Positions 31,517 through 40,411 are shown, counted from the first letter of the stretch. The stretch is 64,000 nucleotides of DNA from Palsa-504 sp963808315 (GCA_963808315.1 CAWEFK010000009.1:62001-126000); one strand, 5' to 3'. The notes: a model not told the origin generated them from the sequence alone. Made by a program: numbers and translations.

Positions 31517-32580
31517 CCGCCTCATGGCCGTCGTGCCGCTCGGTCCGGCCAGCCGACCCCGAAGGTTCGGCGGTAGACCCTCGGACGACGAGCTCAGGCG
31601 CGAGGTAGAGGACCCTCACCGGCCGGTCGCTGCCGTTGATCCGTTCAAGCAGCAGCTGAGCCGCCTCGGTGCCCAGCTGGTAGTGCGGAAAGCGCACCGA
31701 GGTCAGCGGCGGCCGGAGCCTGTCGATGAACGGCATGTCATTGAAGCCGATCACGGAAACGTCGTCGGGGCACCGGAGGGCGGCCTCCTCGAGTGCGGCG
31801 TAACACCCGATGGCCAGCATGTCGTTGGCCGCGGCCAGCGCGGTGAAATCGCCAGGCCGCGCCAGCAGCTCCCGGCTACAGCGCGTGCCTTCCTCGATCG
31901 TGTACCTGGTGCTGTACGCGATCAGTTTCTCACTGACCTCGAGCCCGTGTGATGCCATCGCGGCCCGGAATCCGCGCAGGCGGCTCACGCCGGTGGACGC
32001 CTCTTGCGGGCCCGCGATGTACGCAATCCTGGTATGACCGATCTTGGCCAGGTGAGTGACCGCCATCCGGGCGCCCTGATCGTTGTCGGCCGAGACAGAG
32101 GGAAAACTGTAGTCGGGCGCGAGCCGGTTCATCAGCACGACGGGCAGCTCGGCGGCCGCCGCCTCGGCGAGCAGCCGGTCATGCAGCGTGGCGGTGGCCA
32201 GCACGAAACCGTCCACGTGGCGTGCCCGCATCTGCTCGAAGATCACCCGCTCACGGCCGGCGTCGGCGTCGGTGTTGCCGAGCAGGGCCACGTAACCAGC
32301 TGCCGCCAGCTTGTCTTCCAGACCGCGCACGATCGGCGGGAAGATCGGGTTGGTCAGGTCGGGGATCAGCACGCCGACTGTGTGCGAGCGCCTGGTCCGC
32401 AGGCTCCGCGCCATCGGATTGGGCCGGTAGCCGAGCTTCGCGGCCGCCGCCGCTACCCGCGGACGCGGTCTCCTCGCTGACCAGCAGCCGCGTTTCCGGG
32501 TTGAGCGCCCGGGAAGCTGTGGCCGGATGAACACCCGCCGCAGCCGCTACATCTCGCAGGGTTGCCAGATGATCAGGCAT
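31470..32580 (-). CDS. LacI-family transcriptional regulator, frameshifted
   Basis: The N-terminal helix-turn-helix LRDVAAAAGVHPATASRALNPETRLLVSEET starts at ATG 32580. After an indel near 32460 the frame continues AAAAKLGYRPNPMARSLRTRRSHTVGVLIPDLTNPIFPPIV, the normal hinge and effector-domain start. SVIGFNDMPFIDRLRPPLTSV and ELVVRGSTAEP close the fold. The last 35 residues after STAEP overlap the O-methyltransferase gene and may be out of frame. About 365 residues. Not next to any sugar gene here, so its regulon is unknown. Confidence 0.85.
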
Positions 32581-32704
32581 CGTTCATCTTGCCCCCCGCC
32601 GGCCGGGCCTGACCGGACTCAGCCCGTTGATTGAGGAACCAGCCTATCCCAGGGGCCGTCACGTGCCGAGGAGCGCCCATGGGGTGACCGGGGTCGGCGC
32701 GGTG

Positions 32705-32962
32705 TCACGCCGAACGGTGGGCCGAGATGATGATCACCAGGGAGGACCCGCGGTGAGCGGCCCGGCCTGAACGCCCGGCGCCGACGGCGGCGGGCGCCTC
32801 GCCCGAGACCAGGATGGTGCGTGTCCAGCTGACGTGCCAGCGCGGGAACAGGTGGTGGCGGCCGTGCGGGGGCCGTCCGGCACCGCGCCGGCGGGATGCC
32901 GTGTCGTGTGCCAGCTCGTCATGACGCTGGGCGACCAGGACCTTGGCGATTTCCGGATGCAT
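32705..32962 (-). CDS. Small conserved-looking protein, function unknown
   Basis: 85 residues. GGAAGGAG lies 7 nt before ATG 32962, a strong ribosome site. The N terminus MHPEIAKVLVAQRHDELAHD is an amphipathic helix; a basic middle (RRRGAGRPPHGRHH) leads to PRWHVSWTRT and the hydrophobic end GSSLVIIISAHR. Small actinobacterial proteins with a similar start (MHPE...AQRHDEL) are often seen near regulators or stress genes. No motif for a reaction is present. The hydrophobic tail is too short for a sure membrane span. Confidence 0.55.
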   Translation of the reverse strand: MHPEIAKVLVAQRHDELAHDTASRRRGAGRPPHGRHHLFPRWHVSWTRTILVSGEAPAAVGAGRSGRAAHRGSSLVIIISAHRSA

Positions 32963-33094
32963 GACGTGCTCCTTCCGCCGTGAGCGGATGAAACGGGTAC
33001 GGCCTCCTCAGCTGTCACGTACACCCGGCTGACCGACGCGACAGGCCGGAACTCGATTTATCCGGAATGTCCACGCGGATCCGCCCCGGATCCG

Positions 33095-34016
33095 TTAGGC
33101 AGCCGGGCCGGTGCTCCCCGCGCCCGGGGCCTGCTGGCGGACGAAGGCCTGCTGTGCGAGCGGGTGATCCGGACCCAGGATGAGCGGGGCGTTGACGTTT
33201 TCCGCCGCCTGCTTTTGCTGCGCCAGCTGGGAACCCGGCGTGGCGTACAGGACATGGATCGAGGCGTTTCCGCTGCCGCGGGGGCTACCGGGGCCACCGC
33301 GGCCGGGTTGCCCTGAGCGTCCGTGACCCACAGCTGGAAGTCGTCGTACTTGAAGAGCTGGATGTCGACAATCGGCGTGGGGTAGTGATGGACCCCGGCC
33401 AGGTTCCTGCCCCGCGCTCGGAGTCGGGCTGGGCGCACCGCCGTTGGCCGGCGTAACGGTCCCGTCGGCTGCCGTGCTGGTCCCGTCGGCTGGCGTGCTG
33501 GTCACCGCCGAGCGTGCTGTCGTCGCTCGATACCGTACCTGAACCGCCGGGCAGCGTGCCGGTGTGGAAGCTGGGCTGCAGCGGGACGCCGGCGTTGAAG
33601 ATCGAGTCGGTCCAGCTGGCCACCCCGGCCGCGTCCTGAATGGGCGTGTCCAGCAGGCCATGGGGATCGAGCTGCTGCTTGATTTCCGGCGCGAGCAGGT
33701 CATACAGCCGCTTGGCGTTCTGCCGCAGGAGGTCGACTTTCGCCGGGTCCGCGCAAAATTGGGCTGACCATTCGATTCCGGCGAGATTGCGGACCAGGAA
33801 CCATCCCTGGGCGTCTTTCAGCCACAGCGCGCTGCCGTGATGATCCTGGTAAGGAGCCTCCCCGTAGATCAGGCCCGGCGCCTGCGCGGCGAGCTCGATC
33901 ATTTGCTTGCGCGCCGCCACGTACTCCGGGGAATCCGCACGCAGCGGATGGTCAGGGACGTTGACCTTCCACGGATGCGTCTCACCCTCGGTGTGAACGG
34001 GCTCGGTGCTGCTCAT
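33095..34016 (-). CDS. DUF6424-like protein with Ala/Thr-rich insert, frameshifted
   Basis: ATG 34016 follows GGAGGGGAAAG. The first 150 residues are well preserved: HPWKVNVPDHPLRADSPEYV, YGEAPYQDHHGSALWLKD, GWFLVRNLAGIEWSAQFCADPAKV and VASWTDSIFNAGVPLQPSFHTG. This is the pattern I know as DUF6424, an actinobacterial family without assigned role. A low-complexity linker built of ADGTSTA-like repeats follows and is broken by indels near 33460 and 33270. The last part reads VDIQLFKYDDFQLWVTD, then ILGPDHPLAQQAFVRQQAPG. The His/Trp-rich motifs suggest metal or cofactor binding, but that is a guess. Confidence 0.6.
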
Positions 34017-34169
34017 CGACTTTCCCCTCCCTGCGCGGACAAGGACATCGCCGGAGGATCCAGCCGCCTGCCAGGCAGGCGGCCGCTCCGCGCCCTTTAT
34101 CCAGGTATGGTGTCATACCCAAGACCAGTGACCAGCCACGAATTCCTGGAGACACGCCTCTTCGCCGGG

Positions 34170-34727
34170 CTAAAGTTTCCGTGCAATAGCCGCGACTTTG
34201 GCGGCATCAATCCCGCCGAATCCCGGGCAAAAACCGGCCAGAATGGCCGGGCTGCCTGATAAGTAATCAGCGTTCCTGGTGAGCTTTCTGCGGTAGGCGA
34301 TGCTCCCGGCGCCGGCCACGATCGCCGCTCCGCCGAGCCCGAAGAGCAGCACGTCCTGGACCCCGGCCGTGCCCCCGCCGCCGGTGGGCGGGGCGGCCGT
34401 GGGGTAGGAGCTGGCCGACGGGCTCGGCGACGCGGATGCCGTCACCGTGGGAGACACCGTCGCCGTTGGAGAGGTCCGTGGGCGAACCGTGGCCGGTCGC
34501 CGATGAACCGCGTGGACGCGGTGGGCGTCGCGCCGCTGCTGGCGGTCGGCGGTCGGCGGTCGCCGATCCAGAGGTACCGACGGGAGAAGATGGCCGGCGT
34601 CGTCGTGGACGTCGACGCTCGAGCAGGCCGAGAGCGCGACGGAGGCGAGCACGGTCAAGGCCCCGCAGCCGGCGGCCGTCAGCCTCGTGCTCAGCACCGT
34701 CCCGGCGATGGCTGTGCGCACCTTCAT
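34170..34727 (-). CDS. Secreted, membrane-anchored low-complexity protein
   Basis: ATG 34727 with GAGGTTC upstream. A signal peptide with lipobox-like LASVALSAC (about 27-35) is followed by a Pro/Arg/Thr/Ser-rich stretch (TATVSPTVTASASPSPSASS), then APPTGGGGTAGVQDVLLFGLGGAAIVAGAGSIAYRRKLTRN: a Gly-rich turn, one membrane helix and a basic tail. That is the layout of a cell-wall sorting signal, though no LPXTG is present. The Arg-rich part at 55-85 may be out of frame, and the 35 residues after RRKLTRN may be read-through. It is divergent from a sortase gene, its likely partner. Confidence 0.5.
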   Translation of the reverse strand: MKVRTAIAGTVLSTRLTAAGCGALTVLASVALSACSSVDVHDDAGHLLPSVPLDRRPPTADRQQRRDAHRVHAVHRRPATVRPRTSPTATVSPTVTASASPSPSASSYPTAAPPTGGGGTAGVQDVLLFGLGGAAIVAGAGSIAYRRKLTRNADYLSGSPAILAGFCPGFGGIDAAKVAAIARKL

Positions 34728-35100
34728 GGAACCTCCTCGTGGGTCCGGCAGGTGGCGACCCTGTTTCCGGATCCGGCGTCAGAAACGTTTCCGGATCCTG
34801 GCCGCAGAAACCGCCGGCGGAAGGGAAAACATATCGCAGGCCCGGAGCAGGGCCGCGCCCCGAAGGCGAGTCGCGAAACGCTCGCGTCCCATAAAGGAAC
34901 GGCGACGGACAGGGCAATGGCGTGTTCAGCATGGAAATATTAGGCTACGCGAGTAGGGCACGCCGGAGAAGAAGGGGATGGCGCATTGCGGGACGCGCGA
35001 TGGCGGCGTATAGCCGGGTTTCGCGTGGTCGTTCCTGGCCGCAGAGCGGGTACGCTCCCCCGCCGCACGGCACCCGAGCCTTCGCGCCCGCCTCGCCGGG

Positions 35101-35718
35101 ATGGCCGGCGCGCTGCTCATCCTGAGCGGGGTCGCCACGGTGGGCGTCGCGATCAGCGCCCAGGTCCACGCGCCGCAGCCGTCCGGAGCGGCGGCGGGCG
35201 CGATCGGGTCATCGGCCAGGCTCTCGCTGCGGCGCTCACTGCCCGTGTCCGTCGACATCCCCGCGATCGGCGTGAACTCCGAGCTGCTGCACCTCGGGGT
35301 CAACGCCGACGGGACGATCCAGGTCCCGTCGCTCGTGACCAGTGCCGGCGAGGCGGCCTGGTACAAGTACTCGGCGACGCCCGGCCAGGTCGGGGCGTCG
35401 GTCATCGAAGGCCACGTCGACAGTTACCAGGGACCCGCGGTCTTCTTCCGGCTGGGCGCCCTGCGTCCGGGGGATACGATAGACGTGCGGCTGGCCGACG
35501 GGGTCACGGCCATTTTCCGCGTCACCGGCGTGCGGCAGTACCCGAAATCCACGGTTCCCGGCGAAAACTATCTACGGCGCGACCACATACGCCGCCCTCC
35601 GCCTGATCACGTGCGGCGGCGCCTTCGACTACGCCACCGGCCACTACCTCAGTTCCACCGTCGTCTTCGCGTCCCTGGTCTCGTCCCGGCCGACCCCGCG
35701 CAGCCGGCGGCGACCTAG
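35101..35718 (+). CDS. Class F-like sortase, frameshift before the catalytic Cys
   Basis: One membrane helix (GALLILSGVATVGVAISAQV) is followed by SVDIPAIGVNSELLHLGVNADG, the catalytic His in VIEGHVDSYQGPAVFFRLG and RPGDTIDVRLADG. Near 35568 the frame shifts; the right frame then gives TIYGATTYAALRLITCGG with the active-site Cys, and GHYLSSTVVFASLV. Sortases cleave sorting signals and join proteins to the cell wall or pili; class F members are widespread in actinobacteria with poorly known targets. The start is unclear: the frame is open back to 35014, and ATG 35000 would fit after a further indel. The 34,728-35,000 interval shows nothing else. Confidence 0.72.
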   Translation: MAGALLILSGVATVGVAISAQVHAPQPSGAAAGAIGSSARLSLRRSLPVSVDIPAIGVNSELLHLGVNADGTIQVPSLVTSAGEAAWYKYSATPGQVGASVIEGHVDSYQGPAVFFRLGALRPGDTIDVRLADGVTAIFRVTGVRQYPKSTVPGENYLRRDHIRRPPPDHVRRRLRLRHRPLPQFHRRLRVPGLVPADPAQPAAT

Positions 35719-35744
35719 CGGGCCTGGCAGGCCGGCGGCCACCG

Positions 35745-35907
35745 TCAGCCCGCGATCTCGGCCGCGAGCAGGGCCCCAAGCTCCCAGCAGGCTTCGAGGT
35801 CTGACCGCCCCGGCGCCCCGGTCACGCAGACCGGTGGCGCTGACCCTGCGCCACTGCAGGCCGGTGACGATCGACTCCACCGCGCGCACCGGGTTGGCGG
35901 TGTCCAT
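35745..35907 (-). CDS. Short unrecognised ORF, frameshifted (tentative)
   Basis: From ATG 35907 the frame reads MDTANPVRAVESIVTGLQWRRVSATGLRD and, after one indel near 35810, GRSDLEACWELGALLAAEIAG with a stop at 35745. The amino acid mix is that of real protein (helical, balanced charge) rather than antisense. About 54 residues. I do not recognise the family, and there is no good ribosome site, so the true start may be upstream in a frame that is also broken. Confidence 0.3.
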
Positions 35908-36027
35908 GCCGCCGTGCAGGGACAGGGCATGAGCGCTGAGCTTAGCGACGGCGAAATTTCTCCGCTGGTCATACCCTTACGCACGGGCCCGTGATCTTCG
36001 CGGGAAGACGACAGAGGCAGGCACAGC

Positions 36028-36504
36028 ATGGCACGCGGCATCCAGGTCGGGGACAAGGCCCCTGACTTCACCCTCCCGTCGCAGTCCGGGCACGAGGTAC
36101 GGCTCTCCGACCGGCTCGGCGAACGGGTGGTCGTCCTGTACTTCTACCCCAAGGACAACACCAGCGGCTGCACCGCCGAGGCCTGTGCCTTCCGTGACAG
36201 CTACGAGACCTTCACCGACGCCGGCGCCGAGGTGATCGGGGTCAGCTCCGACTCGGCGGACAAGCACGCCGCCTTCGCCGGCCAGCACAACCTGCCGTTC
36301 ACGCTGGTCGGCGACCGGGGCGGCCGGGTCCGCAAAAGCTACGGGGTGCCGTCGGTGCTCGGCGTGGTCCCCGGCCGGGTCACCTACGTGATCGACCGCA
36401 CCGGCACGGTCCGGCACGTGTTCAGCTCGATGATGAACATCGACAAGCACGTGGGCGACGCCCTCGAGGTGGTCAGGCAGCTGCACGCCGAACAGGCCGC
36501 GTAA
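36028..36504 (+). CDS. bcp: Peroxiredoxin, BCP/PrxQ type
   Basis: 158 residues. Thiol peroxidase that reduces H2O2 and organic hydroperoxides. The peroxidatic Cys48 is in DNTSGCTAEACAFRD, with the resolving Cys53 five residues on, the hallmark of the alpha-helix PrxQ/BCP group; Thr45 and Arg56 complete the active site. PDFTLP and FYPKD are the usual thioredoxin-fold stretches. AGGCAGG-like bases precede the ATG. Monomeric cytoplasmic enzyme reduced by thioredoxin. It converges on tenA with an 8-nt gap. Confidence 0.94.
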   Translation: MARGIQVGDKAPDFTLPSQSGHEVRLSDRLGERVVVLYFYPKDNTSGCTAEACAFRDSYETFTDAGAEVIGVSSDSADKHAAFAGQHNLPFTLVGDRGGRVRKSYGVPSVLGVVPGRVTYVIDRTGTVRHVFSSMMNIDKHVGDALEVVRQLHAEQAA

Positions 36505-36511
36505 CCCGCGC

Positions 36512-37181
36512 TCAGACGGGCCAGCTTTCCATCCGGTAGCCCATGTCCCAGAACATCCACTCGTAGCGGCTTGAGGTGCGGAAGTGGCGGTGCGCGCGGT
36601 CACGGTCGGCTGGGTTGAGACCGGGGCCTAGCCGGTCGGTGACCGCCAGGACCTCACGCACGGTGTCACCGAACTCCTCGCTGCCGTACAGCTCGATCCA
36701 CCGCTGGTAGCGCGGATCGGGCGAGCCGCGGCGCAGCAGTTCCTTGCCGACCTCCCAGTAGATCCAGTAGCACGGCAGCACCGCGCTGACCCCTTCGGCG
36801 TAGCGAGCCGACGCCCACGGTGGCCAGCAGGTAGCTCGTGTACGCGAGGTTCGCGGGCGCGGGCTCGGCTTGCGCGGCCCTGGCCGGGTCGATGCCGAGG
36901 TCGGCCAGGAGCGACCCGTGCAGGGTCTGCTCGACCTCGAGCGCTCCCGCCGCGTGCCGGGCGAACATCGCGGTGTCCGCGGACGCCGGCGCCCGGCTCC
37001 CCACGGCCGCCAGGGCCTGCCCGTACCGCTTGAGGTACAGCGCGTCCTGGACGACGTAGAAGACGAACGCATCCGGCGGCAGGCTGCCGTCGGTCAGCCC
37101 GGTCAGGAAGGGATGCGCCAAGATCGCCGCGTAGATCCCCCTGACGCCTTCCCACAGCTCGTCGCTGAACCTGTCACTCAT
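36512..37181 (-). CDS. tenA: Aminopyrimidine aminohydrolase / thiaminase II (TenA), one frameshift
   Basis: Salvages thiamine degradation products by hydrolysing aminomethyl-pyrimidine to HMP (EC 3.5.99.2). All-helical HAD-like TenA fold: HPFLTGLTDGSLPPDAFVFYVVQDALYLKRYGQALA in the first frame; after an indel near 36812, YAEGVSAVLPCYWIYWEVGKELL with the catalytic Cys in LPCYW, then YQRWIELYGSEEFGDTV and SSRYEWMFWDMGY. About 223 residues. The ATG overlaps the thiD stop (ATGA), so it is the last gene of the TPP-regulated operon. Confidence 0.92.
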
Positions 37182-37999
37182 CGCGCTTTCTCCATCATGC
37201 CGGTGAATACGTAGTGTGACAGGGCATGAACCGGCCCATCGCCCGCGCCTAGCATGGCGAGCCCGTGAGCCACCGCTTCCCCCGCCACCCCGGCCGCGTA
37301 GCGGGCCGCCGCGGCCAGCGGCAGGCCGGCCGCCAGTGCGGCCGCGAGCGCAGCCGAATGGGTGCAGCCGGCCCCGTGGGTCGCGGCCACCGGGTGCCGG
37401 GCGACCGGGATGGCCAGGTGCCGTGATCCGTCGTAGAGGTGGTCCACCGGCTCGGCCCCGTGCCCCCCGGTGACCAGGGCGGCCCGCGCGCCCATCGCGA
37501 CCAGGCGCTCGGCCAGTTCGGCCCGGTCCTGCGACGCGGTCTGGGTCAGCGCCTGGGCTTCCGGCAGGTTGGGGGTCACCACCGTGGCCAGCGGGAACAG
37601 GCGGGCGACCATGGTCGCGACCGCGTCGGGGAGCAGCAGCGTGCTTCCCGAGCTGGCCACCATGACCGGATCCACGACCAACGGCAGGTCCCGCCCGGCC
37701 AGCGCGGCCGCCACCGCCTCGATCAACGGCGCGGAGAACAACATGCCGGTCTTGGCCGCGTCCGCTCCGATATCGTCCAGGACGGCGTCGATCTGCGCCC
37801 GCACGAAGTCCGGCGGGACTTCGTGGATGGCGCTTACCCCCACGGTGTTCTGCGCGGTGAGCGCCACGATCGCCGACATGCCATGCGCGCCGCAGCGAGC
37901 GAACGCCTTGAGGTCGGCCTGGATGCCGGCTCCGCCTCCCGAGTCAGAGGAGGCGATGGTCAGCACCCGCGGGGGGCGTCCTTCCGGGCCGGTACTCAC
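37178..37999 (-). CDS. thiD: Hydroxymethylpyrimidine/phosphomethylpyrimidine kinase
   Basis: About 273 residues from GTG 37999. It phosphorylates HMP and then HMP-P to HMP-PP (EC 2.7.1.49, 2.7.4.7). Ribokinase-like fold: VLTIASSDSGGGAGIQADLKAF at the N terminus, QNTVGVSAIHEVP, DPVMVASSG, TPNLPEAQAL and the catalytic base Asp replaced in context by the loop THGAGCTHSAALAAAL (the family reads GTGCT.SAA). The GTG overlaps the thiG stop (GTGA). A HG instead of GTG before the GAGC turn is a small oddity worth checking. Confidence 0.92.
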   Translation of the reverse strand: MSTGPEGRPPRVLTIASSDSGGGAGIQADLKAFARCGAHGMSAIVALTAQNTVGVSAIHEVPPDFVRAQIDAVLDDIGADAAKTGMLFSAPLIEAVAAALAGRDLPLVVDPVMVASSGSTLLLPDAVATMVARLFPLATVVTPNLPEAQALTQTASQDRAELAERLVAMGARAALVTGGHGAEPVDHLYDGSRHLAIPVARHPVAATHGAGCTHSAALAAALAAGLPLAAAARYAAGVAGEAVAHGLAMLGAGDGPVHALSHYVFTGMMEKAR

Positions 38000-38808
38000 A
38001 GCTCCGGCCGTCCGTCCACCGGGCTGGACGCCCGGGCGTGCCAGCGGCGCGGGATCCGGCCCGCCGCCCGGGCGGCGTATCCGGCCGCCACCGCCAGGCG
38101 CATCGCGGTCGCCATCTGCTCGGGCTCGGCCGCGCGGGTAATGGCCGACGCGATCAGGACCGCGTCGCAACCGAGCTCCATCGCCAGGGCGGCGTCGCTG
38201 GCCGTCCCGATCCCGGCGTCGAGGATGACGGGAACGCCGGCTTGTTCGACGATCATCGCGATGTTGTGCGGGTTGCGCACGCCGAGGCCGGATCCGATGG
38301 GCGCGCCGAGCGGCATGATCGCCGCGCAGCCGGCCCGCTCGAGATGCCGGGCCACGACCGGGTCGTCGTTGGTGTAAGGGAGCACCACGAACCCGTCGCG
38401 CACCAGCAGCCGGGCCGCGTCGATCAGCTCCACCGGGTCCGGCAGCAAGGTGCGGTCGTCGGCCACCACCTCGAGCTTGACCCAGTCCGTGCCGAGCGCC
38501 TCCCGCCCGAGCCGGGCGACCATCATCGCCTCGCTGGCGGTGTGACAGCCCGCGGTGTTCGGCAGGATGCTCACCCCGGCCTCCCGCAGCACGGCGAGCA
38601 GCGAGCCCGCCCCGTCTCCCGCGGGCGAGACGCGCCGCAGGGCCACGGTGGTCAGGGCGGTCCCCGAGGCGTGCAGTATCCGCCGCAGCACCTCCAGGCT
38701 CGGCACTCCCCCGGTGCCGAGTATGAGCCGCGAAGTCAGCTCCCGCCCGGCCAGCGCCCATGGCTGCGGCCAGGCCGCCGTCTGGCTCAGCAGATCCGTA
38801 TCGCTCAT
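37996..38808 (-). CDS. thiG: Thiazole synthase
   Basis: About 270 residues. It builds the thiazole phosphate ring from DXP, dehydroglycine and ThiS thiocarboxylate. TIM barrel with SRLILGTGGVPSLEVLRRIL, LPNTAGCHTASEAMM, the DXP-binding lysine in DWVKLEVVADD, VLPYTNDDPVVARHL, MPLGAPIGSGLGV and PVILDAGIGTASDAALAMELG. ATG 38808 is preceded by AAGGAGG, which lies inside the last codons of thiS. Its stop overlaps thiD. Confidence 0.96.
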   Translation of the reverse strand: MSDTDLLSQTAAWPQPWALAGRELTSRLILGTGGVPSLEVLRRILHASGTALTTVALRRVSPAGDGAGSLLAVLREAGVSILPNTAGCHTASEAMMVARLGREALGTDWVKLEVVADDRTLLPDPVELIDAARLLVRDGFVVLPYTNDDPVVARHLERAGCAAIMPLGAPIGSGLGVRNPHNIAMIVEQAGVPVILDAGIGTASDAALAMELGCDAVLIASAITRAAEPEQMATAMRLAVAAGYAARAAGRIPRRWHARASSPVDGRPEL

Positions 38809-38812
38809 CAAG

Positions 38813-39019
38813 TCAACCTCCTTGTACGGCCGTGACCACCTCGACCTGGTCGCCGTCGCGGAGCCGGGTCACGGTCCAGGAGCCCCTGGGCACCACGTCA
38901 CCGTTGACCGCGGCCGCGATGCCGGTCACGGCCGCCGTCAGCGCGGTGACGGCGGCGTCCAGGGTGGACCCGTCCGGCAGTTCGCGCTGCTCGCCGTTGA
39001 GCTTGAGCTGGATGCTCAC
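38813..39019 (-). CDS. thiS: Sulfur carrier protein ThiS
   Basis: 68 residues, beta-grasp ubiquitin-like fold ending in the required Gly-Gly (VVTAVQGG). The C-terminal Gly is adenylated and thiocarboxylated to donate sulfur to ThiG. MSIQLKLNGEQRELPDG and VAAAVNGD-like AAAVNGDVVPRGSW are typical. GTG 39019 overlaps the thiO stop. The codons of the terminal Gly-Gly (GGA GGT) also form the thiG ribosome site. Confidence 0.94.
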   Translation of the reverse strand: MSIQLKLNGEQRELPDGSTLDAAVTALTAAVTGIAAAVNGDVVPRGSWTVTRLRDGDQVEVVTAVQGG

Positions 39020-40212
39020 CGCGGGTCACCGCCAGCGGCGGCGGCCCCCGCCGTCGGTGCCCCGGCCGCCGGCGCCCGCGCGGTGAACCGCTCCGGCGTG
39101 AACGGTCCCCATTCCGGCGCGGATGGCCGGCCGGTGAGCCAGGCCACGATGGCGTCGGCGGTAACCGGTGACAGCAGGATGCCGTTGCGGTAATGCCCGG
39201 TGGCCAGCATGAGCCCGTCGATCCCGCAGCCGCCGACGATCGGGCCGTTGTCCGGACTTCCGGGCCGCAGGCCGGCGCAGGTCTCGGCGAGGATCAGCTC
39301 ACTGATCACGGGGAGCACGCTCATCGCGTCGCGCAGCAGATCATGAACGGCTCCGGCGGTGACCGTCCGGTCGGGGCCGCGCTCCTCTGACGTGGCCCCC
39401 ACGATCACCTCGCCGTCCGCGCGCGGCACCAGGTAAACATCCGCGCCGCGGACCGTGGCCCGGAGCGTATGGCTGATGACGGACGGGATCCCGGCGGGGT
39501 GCCGCAGGCGCAGCAGCTGGCCCTTGACCGGCCGGACCGCGGACCGCAGCGGGCCGGGCAGCCCGGTTATCGCACCCGACCAGCATCCGGCCGCGACCAC
39601 GACCGTGGCCGAGTCGATGTCCTCGCCGCCCGCGAGCCGGACCCCGCGGACCCGCCCGCCGGCGACCCGCGCCTGCGTCACGCGGTCGCGGATGATCCGC
39701 ACCTTCGCGGCCGTCATCGCCGCCCGCAGCGCCGCCGCGTACCGACGGTTGTCCACCGACCAGTCGCCCGGGAACAGCACGCCGCCGTGCACGTCGGGGG
39801 TAAGGAAGGGCTCAAGCTGGCGGCAGGCCCGGCTGTCAAGCTCCTCCGCGCCGAGCCCGGCCGAACGGCGAAAGGCGGTCAGCCGCGTCAGAGCCGCGAG
39901 ATCACCGTGGTCATAGGCGATGGCGAGCGTGCCCTCGCGGCGCAGGCCGATGTCGTGACCGGTGAGGCCCTCAAGTTCGGCGGCGAACTCACCGAACCTG
40001 CTGACGGCCAGCAGGTTGACCCGGAGCAGCGCATCCTCGCCGAACAGGCTCTCGGACACCGGCGCGAGCATGCCGGCCGCCACGTTCGACGCGGCCTCGC
40101 CCTGGCCGGGGTCGACGAGGACGACGCCGAGCCCGGCCGCCGCGGCCCGCCACGCGATCGCGGTTCCGATGACACCGCCGCCCACCACGACGACATCGCT
40201 GGTCACGGCCAA
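39016..40212 (-). CDS. thiO: Glycine oxidase ThiO
   Basis: 398 residues. FAD enzyme that oxidises glycine to the imine used for thiazole synthesis. FAD-binding DVVVVGGGVIGTAIAWRAA at the N terminus; VVVAAGCWSG, ETCAGLRPGSPDNGPIVG and MLATGHYRNGILLSPVTAD are family marks (R in GLRPGSPD binds substrate carboxylate). TTG 40212 is chosen since GAAGGGAG lies 6 nt upstream; GTG 40206 is the other choice. First gene after the TPP riboswitch. The last 25 residues are an Ala/Gly/Pro tail. Confidence 0.94.
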   Translation of the reverse strand: MAVTSDVVVVGGGVIGTAIAWRAAAAGLGVVLVDPGQGEAASNVAAGMLAPVSESLFGEDALLRVNLLAVSRFGEFAAELEGLTGHDIGLRREGTLAIAYDHGDLAALTRLTAFRRSAGLGAEELDSRACRQLEPFLTPDVHGGVLFPGDWSVDNRRYAAALRAAMTAAKVRIIRDRVTQARVAGGRVRGVRLAGGEDIDSATVVVAAGCWSGAITGLPGPLRSAVRPVKGQLLRLRHPAGIPSVISHTLRATVRGADVYLVPRADGEVIVGATSEERGPDRTVTAGAVHDLLRDAMSVLPVISELILAETCAGLRPGSPDNGPIVGGCGIDGLMLATGHYRNGILLSPVTADAIVAWLTGRPSAPEWGPFTPERFTARAPAAGAPTAGAAAAGGDPR

Positions 40213-40218
40213 TGAGCG

Positions 40219-40302
40219 CTCCCTTCGCCGGCATTACCCGGATCAGGTACGACGGTCGGAGGCCCTCGGCCTCCCTCTCAGCCCTCGCGGGCTCCCGTGG
40301 CC
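40219..40302 (-). promoter_or_regulatory. TPP riboswitch (THI element) of the thiO operon
   Basis: On the minus strand the conserved blocks appear in order: CACGGGAGCCC, GGGCTGAGAGGG, GACCGT, ACCTGATCCGGGTAATGCC, GGCGAAGGGA. The last block contains the thiO ribosome site, so ligand binding would hide it. That fits translational control, the common mode in actinobacteria. Confidence 0.96.
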
Positions 40303-40324
40303 GGAATTGTTTCCGGCACTTCAC

Positions 40325-40330
40325 CTTATA
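40325..40330 (-). promoter_or_regulatory. -10 element for the thiO riboswitch transcript
   Basis: On the minus strand TATAAG lies about 20 nt before the first riboswitch helix, so the transcript would begin near 40,318. The -35 is weak (TTCGCA at about 15 bp). Confidence 0.55.
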
Positions 40331-40411
40331 GCAGCCGGGTGGGGGTGCGAAGGGTCCCGGCGCCGCGCTTAGGGGGCCATGATGGAGGCCGGCCGGTAAC
40401 TGGAGGGCGTG

